Below are positions 1-9,400 of a DNA stretch of 64,000 nt, piece after piece. The first letter of the stretch is position 1. Every line of letters begins with the position of its first letter. The DNA is from Xiphophorus maculatus (Eukaryota > Chordata > Actinopteri > Cyprinodontiformes > Poeciliidae), in contig NC_036460.1 in the NCBI RefSeq assembly GCF_002775205.1, positions 22,958,751 through 23,022,750 of the forward strand, written 5' to 3'. The notes under the pieces are model-generated. The model did no database searches and had not been told where the DNA came from. It saw only the letters and a program-made list of their open reading frames with translations. Made by a program: the position numbers and the translations under genes.

Positions 1-1664
1 AATACAGATAATTTCAACAGGCAAGTCTAGAATCAAGTGTGTTTTTCAGTATTTTGCTCTGAAGTGAACTTACAGCAACTCACCAAAACTTCTACGGACT
101 CCAGTAGAACTCAACTGGTGGTTGTTTATCGGCTCACTAAATGCTACAGCAGGCAGATTTATGAATCAGTAGTCTCACACTGACAAATAGGTGAGCTAAG
201 CAGGCTTTTAGTGACGCACCTAATTGTTACGTAAGTGGATTCTACTCCTGGATGATCAAAAATACCGATGAGCGCTTTGCCTGACCTATATATAGATGCA
301 CTAAGAGATCCTTAAACATTCGGTTGGAGCAAGAAAAGCTGCACATGGTTGGGATTAACACTGAATGTGAGCTTGTTGGCGAGAGCTCAGCAGGAGAGTG
401 GAAGACACTCCCCCTCTGAGTTTTAATCCTTCCCTCTGTGTGTTGCTATTTATTTCACCTGGAAAGGCTTTAGTGTATCTATAACACTTCCTGTTCCAGT
501 AGATTGACCCTCAGTGCTCACAGCTCTGCAGTTATAACACAGTCATGATGTAACCTGACTTTTATAAAAGCTACATGCCGTAGCCTATTAACATCACCAA
601 TTATATTATGTGTTATTACTGTAGATTTAAAACACTGCAAATGCAACAAATGACCTTACAGCCAATAGCCTAAATTACTCAGATCTGACCATCTACTTGT
701 AAATAGTTATTAATCCATTCTTTTACCACATTTGGTTGATTAATATTTGATCAATCATTCAGCCCTTAGTAGCGGAACAGAAACACATGATAAAATTAAT
801 GTAATTGAAATATAATGCTGGAAATATTTAATTAAGAGAGTAGCAAAGCTACTAGATTATAGATATATTTTATTTAATGTTTTTTTTACGTTTACCACTG
901 TTAATAATAATAATAATAATAATAACAACTTATATTATTATTATTATTATTAAGGTGCCAACTAGTTTTTTACACCTCTTAGTCACAATATAAATGCTAT
1001 TTAATATAGCTATTAAGATCTTAATGTGAATAGAAAACCTAGAAATGACTTGTACACAGTTATATAAAAAAAAGCAAATCCCACAGGAACATAGTAAAGC
1101 AAGACCAAATATAGAAAAAACCTTTTCTTGTTTATGTGTTAAAATGCTTTGTTCAATGGCTAAAGTTATTATTATTTTTATTTTATGTTGTTTATTTAAC
1201 TCTTCAAAATTTTAACTTTTCAAAACCTATCCCAACACCTTTTACATCATTTTAATCATTATCTTTTGCCTCAATTCCTCTCAGGGACTAATGTTTTTGC
1301 TGAACGGAAGCTAATTTAATTCTACATCCTCTAGCACTGGAAGTACTAGAGAAATGCCAAATGGCCTTTCTACCTTTGGAGTCCAGAGATGGGCCAACTG
1401 GCCTGAAGGATTTTAGCTAGCATCCTATAAGCAGTTTTGCATGATTTTCCACTCCTCCTTTCTGGCCTGACGGTCAATGGCCACGTTTACAATTGAAGAA
1501 GGGATGCTAATTTGAGCCATCAGAGTCGTCAGTTTGGACTCAGGGTCTTTTGGCTCTGTTTCAGTAAGTCTGGGAAGAGGTCGAAAACCCTTCGACTCCT
1601 AGTGCTAGGTGTATGAATAATGTTGGACTTACCTGCATTAATAATCCTCTGCTTCCCTCTGCAG
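1..1664 (+). other. Probable ppm1n intron, no exon recognised
   Basis: No stretch resembles the PP2C catalytic body that must precede the exon at 1665, so this is read as the intron upstream of that exon. It ends in a pyrimidine-rich tract and CAG acceptor at 1646-1664. The only structure seen is the AAT/ATT palindrome near 901-952. Intron status is inferred from the following exon. Confidence 0.55.
901..952. repeat. AAT microsatellite facing ATT microsatellite
   Basis: About eight AAT units (901-925) are followed after a short spacer by about seven ATT units (931-952), so the two runs are reverse complements and can fold back on each other. Confidence 0.85.
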
Positions 1665-1782
1665 GGCAGCTTGGATAACATCAGCATCATCATCGTGTGC
1701 TTCCCCGGCGCCCCCCAGGTGTCGCAGGAGGCACTGCAGCGCGAGGCAGACCTGGAGCAGCACATTGACATGAAAGTGGAAG
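1665..1782 (+). CDS. ppm1n: ppm1n coding exon with last catalytic motif
   Basis: Follows a ctctgcag acceptor and starts in frame 0 with Gly-Ser. It encodes GSLDNIS and VCFPGAP and ends in phase 1 before gtgatt. Confidence 0.82.
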
Positions 1783-2485
1783 GTGATTGGATGGCTTTGC
1801 AGAAGTTTACACTAACTTTTATCAGACTGCTTTCGTCTTGCATGCATTTTTCATCTCAAATTGTTGCCTCTGCAGAAATCATTCAGATGATGCGATCCAA
1901 AGATGAAGACCCCGACCTTCTGTATGTGATCAAATTCCTGGCTGCAGAGGAGTTACCGGGGCTCCCACCAGGGGGAGGCATCACCAGCAAGTGAGTTAAA
2001 TGACATTGTGGTTAATAATCCATAACGCCATCAGCTTTAATAGATCAAAGCAGAAATGTGTGGACTGAACCACTTTTACATCTGTTTTTGCAGGAGAGAC
2101 TGCATCATAGGAGCTTATCAGAAACACATCATGAATCTCAGGACGCAGGAACCTATGGTGAGGCATTCATGCATTTCATTCAGTCATCATTGCTATTTGG
2201 AACACAATTACTGCTTTTCAATATGTTCATCTTTTTGTCCAGTCAAAAATGAAAAATATTGAGTAGCAGAGTGAAAAAAATTCCAAAAGTCAAAAGTGAG
2301 AATTTTTGCCCTTGACAAGAATTAGAGGAATAATTAAAATCAACTAATGGTATTGGAAATTTTTACAGGATTGGAACAATTTACAATTTAGAAATGATTT
2401 ATAACGTTTAGACGTTCCAACTGGACTAACTCATTGAATTGCAACTTTGCAGGACATTGGCGGGTCAGAGGAGGACTCAAGCTAA
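1665..2485 (+). CDS. ppm1n: PPM1-family protein phosphatase (PP2C), C-terminal part, probably ppm1n
   Basis: Metal-dependent Ser/Thr phosphatase of the PPM1A/B/N group; only the last 109 residues are in the window. Coding exons are 1665-1782, 1876-1990, 2094-2157 and 2453-2485, all with GT-AG junctions; their 330 bp stay in frame to TAA. The first exon carries GSLDNIS, matching the GSxDNMS motif whose Asp is a metal ligand (D282 in PPM1A), then VCFPGAP, typical of the family. The second and third exons give the C-terminal helical domain, with the hallmark LPPGGG. The tail is short and acidic (DIGGSEEDSS). CFPGAP and the short tail favour PPM1N over PPM1A or PPM1B, and the ptgir and calmodulin neighbours agree with human 19q13.32. 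The catalytic N-terminal part is upstream of the window. A PPM1A or PPM1B paralogue is not fully excluded. Confidence 0.8.
1876..1990 (+). CDS. ppm1n: ppm1n coding exon, C-terminal helical domain
   Basis: Acceptor tgcag, donor gtgagt. It encodes the segment EIIQMMRS through LPPGGGITS. The split Glu (G|AA) restores the reading frame across the previous intron. Confidence 0.82.
2094..2157 (+). CDS. ppm1n: ppm1n coding exon, helical domain end
   Basis: Acceptor tttttgcag, donor gtgagg. It encodes KRDCIIGAYQKH and onwards. The position of KRxxIxxxY right after LPPGGG matches PPM1A and PPM1B. Confidence 0.78.
2453..2485 (+). CDS. ppm1n: ppm1n terminal coding exon
   Basis: Acceptor actttgcag. It encodes DIGGSEEDSS and TAA at 2483-2485. 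The exon is short, so its call rests on frame continuity and a good acceptor. Confidence 0.65.
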   Translation, partial: DIGGSEEDSS

Positions 2486-2609
2486 CGTCATAACCACAGA
2501 GTCAACACTAGCTTCAAGTTTTACATTTTAGTTGAGCATTTAACCAAGAGGACAATGTTTCCTGTGATGCATATCCTGAATTTGTCCTCATGTTTTTATT
2601 TTCTGGTCA

Positions 2610-2615
2610 ATTAAA
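2610..2615 (+). terminator. Candidate ppm1n polyadenylation signal
   Basis: ATTAAA about 125 bp after the stop, followed at about 2640-2672 by a T/GT-rich tract (gtgtttttctgt). An AATAAA at 2864-2869 is a distal alternative. Confidence 0.4.
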
Positions 2616-2639
2616 AGAATATATGGATCAGACACTCAC

Positions 2640-3755
2640 TGGGTTGATTTTTGACGCTGTGTTTTTCTGTATTCAAAGTATTAACAGTTTGTTATGGTAA
2701 GAAAGATTTTCTAATTTTCAGGCTAACACTCAACTTAATAAGTAGGGCGGCAATCAAAACTATGCGCACCTCAAAATCACAGGGTTTTGTGATGTAATCT
2801 GTGAGTCAGTACCAGAATTATCTCGAGTTCATACTGTCATCAATTATAATCTGGTTAACTACAAATAAACTTCAGCTGCCCAAGAACAATTTTCTACACT
2901 TTTGCTCATTCACCATTTTTGTGTGATTATTTTGGGCCATCATTTCATAGGGTATGGTTGGCACCAAACAGAACATGACCGAAACACTGAATATAAGTAA
3001 CTGACAGCAACATAATTGTTAAAGACTTGCTGCCATATACAGACTTAAAGTCCAACTGTTCAATATGATTCACCATTTTATATAATGTTCTTTGATGTTA
3101 GTCGTTTTTACTTTATTTGTAAAGTAATCTTGAGTGTTATGAAATGCAATATTACAATTTGGAATAAGGCAATAACATTACAAAATGTGGGAAAAGTGAA
3201 ACACTGGGAATACTTTCCAAATGCACTGTATATGTACTACTTCCCATTACTCCACACTTCTCCGCCATCAGGCATAGAAACTCTTCATATGAGGAGAGAA
3301 ATGACAAATTTCAAACCACAGAGAATAAAAACCAGATTACAAAACAGATATACATTTTCTGTGTATTAGGTTACTCTTTTGATCTCTGGAAACAAATAGT
3401 TTTCTTCAAGTCTTGGGAAACAGAGGTAAATGAATAGAGAGAAAATGTTGGAGACACATTAACCATGACTGAAGAAAGTGAGACACAAGAGGAGAAAGAG
3501 AGCGGGTTCTTTCCAGGAATTAGCATTTCTGTAGCAGGTCACAACATGTGCAATGAACTCTCTTTGTTTTGTGTAAACAAGTCCATAACAGACAGCAACT
3601 TTCAGCAAAACAAGTTCTACCATAAATTATGCTGTATGGAATTATGCTGCCCCTTTACTCCCTTCAGTGATGTTTGTCAAATCTAATCTGTTAATGATTT
3701 AGTTAGGCTTGCATTTTTATCAGCTTATACTGAGTAGGTGATCATTTTTTCCCAA
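2640..3755. other. Intergenic, no gene seen
   Basis: AT-rich spacer downstream of ppm1n. Short open frames have no recognisable product and no splice support. Confidence 0.5.
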
Positions 3756-3759
3756 TCTA

Positions 3760-3876
3760 TAACCAATGGGCGAGAGGGGGGGGGTGCACCCCAGACAGGT
3801 CGCCAGTCCATTACAAGGCAGAACATTGTCACACAGGATAAACAACCATCCACAAACACACACTTATACCTGAGTA
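3760..3876 (-). mobile_element. 3' fragment of the tRNA-headed SINE family
   Basis: Read on the minus strand it contains the block ACTGGCGACCTGTC then GGGTGCACCCC and CTCTCGCCC, the same 3' body as the full copy at 39179-39558. The tRNA-like head is missing. Confidence 0.7.
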
Positions 3877-3889
3877 TAAGTAACTACTT

Positions 3890-4032
3890 AATGTAGCATT
3901 CATGTTGTTGGACTTGTCCTTGACTAATATTTAAATTGGTTTCATGTTCTGAAACACATAAATGTAAGAGTAGCATGCAAAGAAAATAGGAAATCAGGAA
4001 GGGACCAAACACTTTTTCATACCGTTGTATAT
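3890..4032 (-). mobile_element. Terminal fragment of a Tc1/mariner-like transposon
   Basis: On the minus strand the end reads TACAACGGTATGAAAAAGTG then TTTGGTCCCTTCCTGATTT, closely like the terminal repeat of a common fish Tc1-like family. It abuts the SINE fragment at 3760-3876. No transposase frame or second end was found nearby. Confidence 0.55.
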
Positions 4033-5330
4033 ATTATTTTTTTTTATAAATAATCTTATTCGGATTATAAAACATCCACAATAAAAGCAAACTTGTGCAG
4101 CCAAGCCTTGCTTTAACACTCCCTGAAAGTAATGGTGTGTAATCATCCCTCCTTGAAGAAGAACTGTTCAATCATTAGAAGTCCAAAACCAGTCGTTGCC
4201 CACGGCGAGGCCAGCTACTAAACATTAACTACATATATAACTGCCTGGACTACATTGTGAAAGCTGAAAGCCAGATGGTGGAAAAAAGTTATTTTAAAAA
4301 TCCGCTTTTTTCCCAATTTCACCTCTAGAAAACATACCGTGCCCATTTAAAGCCATCTACAGGCTACGATGGTCTTCAAGGAGCTGACATGTTTAGCAGT
4401 CATGGGGTTTTCAGAATGTGTGGTAGTGGTGTGGGGACGATTCACGCCTCTGTATTAATTAACTGAGCAGAGTTTGTATCTGACAGTCCTTCCTCTTGCC
4501 AAACAAAATCCGTACAAGTCAGATCATAAAATAATTAGACTCCGACATTTTGCTATACCAGAAACACTGGTGGACAACAGAAAGCAGGAAGGTAAAGGAA
4601 ACACTGGATCTTTCTGGAGGAAAAACAGTGAGTATTGGTTGAGTTTTCCAACGTAAGACAATATAGACCTAGCTGATGTTGAAGCTCATCAAAATTGTTA
4701 ATATTTCCGAGTCTTGCAAGTGTGACATTTGATAAAAATTTTCCTTCTGCTGGACTGAGACGCTGTTTTTAAAGACTAAGACTGAATAAGTCCAGCTTAT
4801 GTTCTCAGGAAATGCCTGCAGATAACAATATGTGTATTTTTCTTATTAAGAAAGAGATCCTATTATCCTAGTTTGTGGTATTTTCTGATTTATATTATTT
4901 GTGTTAGTACTGGCAAATATTTCTAAACTACCAGTCAGTTTTTTTCAGTAAAGTGGGTAAATTTTAGCAGAAATTAAGTTCAAAGGGAAGATAAATTGTC
5001 AATGAATAATTTCCAGTACACATTCATGTAAAATAACCAAAGATAACTTACTGGTGTCTGTTTTAAAAACAAGCTACTATACTGTATTTAGACCAAAGTA
5101 AAAAATATTAATCCTATGCAATCCTTAACAAAAAGGTGGAAAATGAATAAAAACATACAAAGATGAAAAGCATACATTTTAACAACACAGGACTGTCCTT
5201 GGGAGGTGAAACGTTTTTGAAACTTTCTAAGACAGGAATGTCGGCATGCATAGCAAGGAGGCGCAAAAGCTGACGCTCTTTATTGAATATTACAGTTATG
5301 TAAGTTTTGGAGCAACAGTCAACCACAATT
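4033..5330. other. Intergenic, no gene seen
   Basis: AT-rich spacer between ppm1n and the slc3a2-like gene. No coding exon, RNA gene or clear repeat recognised. Confidence 0.45.
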
Positions 5331-5370
5331 ACAGGTACATCTCAAAAACTAGAATAATGTGCAAAAGTAC
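5331..5370 (+). mobile_element. Solo terminal-repeat fragment of a Tc1-like element
   Basis: The motif CAGGTACATCTCAAAAACTA followed by GAATAATGTG resembles the end of a fish Tc1-like family (CAGGTGCATCTCAA...). Only one end is visible; the other boundary is undefined. Confidence 0.4.
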
Positions 5371-5881
5371 AATATCACCACAGGCTGGCAGTGACAGTCA
5401 GGTAGACAACTCTAAAGTAACCAGTCTTTCCCATAACTATGTGGGCCACAAGTTGTGGCCCACAACACGGCTGTAACACATTTCTGACAGCTCTCAGAGT
5501 CTGGATGATTTTAAAACCATGCTATTCAACCTTTATTTACTTTCTATATTCATAAGCTTTGTTATATTTTAATTACTAGCTCTTTTAGCAAGCTTATATT
5601 ATTTATATAATAGCACAGTTCTTTTTAATATGGAGATTTTTATCAAATATACATTAATTGCATACATTTTATTGTCTATATTTAAGTATTTGATATGAAG
5701 TTTGATTGATTTTTGTACTGGAAATTCCTCTTCTATTTTAAGCCTAAAAGAGGAATACCTGACCTAAAAAGTGATATACATGAGACTCTGTTGTTGTCTT
5801 GGAAACATAAAATGTTGCAGGAAACCTACGTGGAAAACGTTCACAGAGTGTTGCCATAATGGCCCAGCAGGACTGGTCTGA

Positions 5882-5891
5882 GTCACGTGAC
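5882..5891. promoter_or_regulatory. GTCACGTGAC palindrome (CLEAR-type E-box)
   Basis: Exact 10-bp palindrome 183 bp upstream of the slc3a2-like ATG. It equals the consensus bound by TFEB/TFE3/MITF bHLH-ZIP factors. A TGAGTCA (AP-1-like) overlaps its 5' side. Function is inferred from position and consensus only. Confidence 0.5.
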
Positions 5892-6073
5892 CAGCAACAA
5901 GCGAAAATAAGTAAATGAACTGCTTAAATCACCTGTGAAAAAGGTAGGAGCAGACCAAAGAAGCGTCATCGGGTTGATGTGACCAGAGGACAGGCAGCAC
6001 TGTCTGTGACCTTTAATCACATTTAGTGATTTTTCTGCTGTTGTGTATTTTACCAACCTGCAGCCGGGTCCAC

Positions 6074-6440
6074 ATGCCTCTGAACGCGGGAGCAGAAGCC
6101 TGTTACGGCAGCGTGCCGGACGCCGGGCCGCCGGGTGGCGAGGGCGCCTCGGAGACAGCCCCTCTGCTCGCCCTGGAGCCGGTGCATCAGTGGCAGCCAA
6201 TGAACAGGCAGCAGCTGGAGGCCGCCGCCGGAGGTCCGGGCTGGAGGGCCGTACGCCGTTACCTGGTGGTGCTGTTCTGGCTGGCATGGTTGACTGTGCT
6301 CGCTGTTGCCGTCGCCATCGTTGTCATAAGCCCGAAACCGGTTCCGACGAGGCTGAAATGGTGGCAGAGGAGTCTGTTCTGCCAGGTCCAGCCAGAGCCG
6401 AGCCCTCACGGGCAAGACGAGAGGTCAGGGGGCATCAGCG
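6074..6440 (+). CDS. slc3a2: slc3a2-like exon 1: tail, TM helix, stalk
   Basis: CpG-rich compared with its surroundings. It encodes the N-terminal tail, GGPGW before the TM (as AGSPGW in human), the TM helix and KWW. Donor gtaaga; ends in phase 1. Confidence 0.82.
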
Positions 6441-9400
6441 GTAAGAATGAGAGGAAATGTGACAGCAAATATGTAATTGTGAAACATGTTAAATTATGAA
6501 AAAAATGACTCAGTAGAGTAGAAAAAAAATTTGCGCTTTTTTTATTCTAATTTACTGGATAGCAAAAGAGAAGGTTTTTATTATTATTATTTGTTTGTAC
6601 AGTTTTATGTAGCAGCATTTTCATAAAATTGTTTAATCAAAAAATAAAAATTTAAATACCAATCTACTACTTCTGGAACAATGTCAAACCTTGAGATGTT
6701 TGGGGAAAAAAACAAAAGCCTCGTTAACTGTTGAGCATGGTTGTGGAGAGTTTGCTGTAGTTTTTCTCTCAGCACGTCTGCTGTGGCTGGTTTAGCTCCA
6801 TTTTGACAGTTGTGAATCTGTCACTGACTGCATGCTCCCCTTATGCATTTGAGTTGCTTTTCTTTCTCTTTAAACAATATTGATCTCAAGATTTGCGTAA
6901 ATGAATAAAAATCAGCCAAAGGACCTGTTTACAATTACCTATCCCCATAATCATCTGGTTTGATATTTGCTGAAAGTCACGTGGCAGTCTTTTCTTCTCT
7001 CTTTTTTTTAAATGTATGACTGTTTTTGTGAGTAATTTTCTGTTTTGCGTCACAACTTTTCACACATTTCAATCTAAATTTAGGGCTATAAGCTGATCCA
7101 TAGTTTGGGATTTCAGTTGGCTGCATGGATTTCTAACTTCCATGGAAAATCTTTGTCATTTTTAGGTTATTTTACTGCCTTTTAAAATGATATCTACAAA
7201 TGTTACATACCTACTGTGAGCTGTGAATTATTCCCTTTCAGTCCATTGTTGGGAAATGCCACCCTTAATGTTCAGTCTTAATGCAGGCAAATTCCTATTG
7301 ATCCAATATTTGAAACAAATCAATTATTTTATTTGAAGCACTTGTTCCACCATCTAGTGGTCAGAGTGAATGACATCATGTTGAAATTTTGCACCAACTT
7401 GTCTTTGAGATGTAATAACAAACCAACATAGAGGGTAGATTGTACATAAACTTATTTAATCTATTTCAAAATCCTGTTTAGCATTAGCAGAATCGATAAG
7501 CTACATAACTGAGAAAATTGCTGTCATGCCCAAGTAAGCCTAATATCAATTGCATCCTACCTAAATGTTGTATTCTACTATGAGCTCAATGTTAAAAATT
7601 AGCAAGCTCTGCCTAATTTGGCATTTGATAGCTAAAACCCAGCATAATTATGTTTTATTTAATTGTAAAAGAAAAAAATTCAAGTAAATTCCAGCAGAGC
7701 TGCGCTGTCAGATTGAATAACAAAGAAAATCTAAAACAAACTGGCAAAAAAAAAGAACTGTTCAGTAAAGAATCGCATCCTAAATTAGTGAAGTGCTAGT
7801 TGGGCCATGTGAGAACTGTGCAAAACGTCACGGTTCAGACATCTTGCAGAACCAAAGCATTGTTGTTTACAAAAGTGGGTCAAAGTTCAGTGACACGATG
7901 CAGGCCGATAAGGTCAACACACAGAAGATGATTAGTTCAAGATACTGCTAAATGTGGAGTTTCTTTCCTCTACTTCAGCATTTTAGCTTTGGTTTGATAC
8001 ATAACATTTAAAATATTGAATGTTACAGAAAGTGTCTCTTTTTGCAGTGCACGAGGTGACTGTATCTTACATGATGGAAAAGATGACGCACTGCATGTTT
8101 TTGTTTTGGCTGAGGCTATTTATCTACCAACAATTCACAACAACTGTTAATGCTGACTTATCATTCAGATTGTAATGGTGTATTTAGACAGAAAAGTTGT
8201 TGTATTTAAAGAAATTAGTTACCCTCTGGTTAAACTTGAATATTTTCTCTGAAGCGGTGTATGAGCGCCTTCCCTACCTCAAGTCTTTGGGAGTTGGAGC
8301 TCTAATCCTGCAGGGTGTGTTTCATAAAAAGGCAACTCCAGCTAACCTCAGTGAGGTCACTGAGGCCCTGGAAACAAAGGCTCAGATCCAACATCTGCTT
8401 GCAGAGAGCAAGAAAGCAGGTAAGTAAAAGGCTTTGTAGTTCCATTTTTATTGGAGTTTTCCTGCATAAACACCAACATGTTTGGGAATTTGGTCTTTCA
8501 GATCTAAGGGTGGTGTTGAGCATATGTGAAGTGAATCTGCTGGGACAGGAGGAGATGCCCGGAAACAAACCGTCGAACCGTTCAGCTACTGTACGAGTGA
8601 AAACGACGGTCATGAAACAGCTTGTCACACCAATGTGCTTATGAACAGGCATTTTCTTTTCCCCAGGATGCATTAAGGTTCTGGTTGGAGCAAGGTGTGG
8701 CCGGATTTGCCATCTGTGACTCTGATCCAGCATATTCAGCAGAGGTAAATACGCTACTGATGTCTTTAGTCTTGGTGCAAGCGCTATTCTCATGAGTTCA
8801 TGTTTTTTGTATTAAACGTATCAGACTCTGCTGGAATGGAGGAGAGTCTTTGAGGAATTTAGCACTCAGCAGGAGGAAAGGTGCAACTTACTGTCAGTTT
8901 TTTTTTTTTTGCATTGTAAGATGTGCAAATAAATATGCAAGTCCATGTTTTCCTGCAGGATTTTGTTGGTAGAACAGACCTCAGATGTTCTGCGCCCGCT
9001 GAACGCCTCGACTCAGAACCTTACCTTGGTAAATGTGGTCATAAGGTCCATCTTACCAAAGTCGGAGCAGCCTCTCTCTGCTGAGGAAGTAGCTGAAGCT
9101 GTAGAGACGCGGCTGCAAACACGACAGGAAGACGTATGGACCAGCTGGACAGTAAGATATTTTTATGCAAGCTTATTTAATCTAACTAGGTTTGTCTAGG
9201 TCAGTGGTTTCCAACTCCAGGTCTTGAAAGCTACTGTTCAGTGACTTTTAGATTATTCCCCTCCACAATATCTGGATGAAATGAATAACTTCCTACCGGG
9301 ACTTTGGAGAATTACAGATTCTCCAGACTCATTAAAGGATGAGTCGAAAAGTTGCCGAACAATGTCTTTCAAGGTCTAGGGTTAATCCCCCACTTTAGAA

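Noticed and set aside
6043..6444. Alternative frames over the first slc3a2-like exon, on both strands
   Set aside because: The frame used gives the TM helix, KWW motif and an in-phase splice into exon 2; the others give Arg/Ala/Pro-rich sequence without homology.
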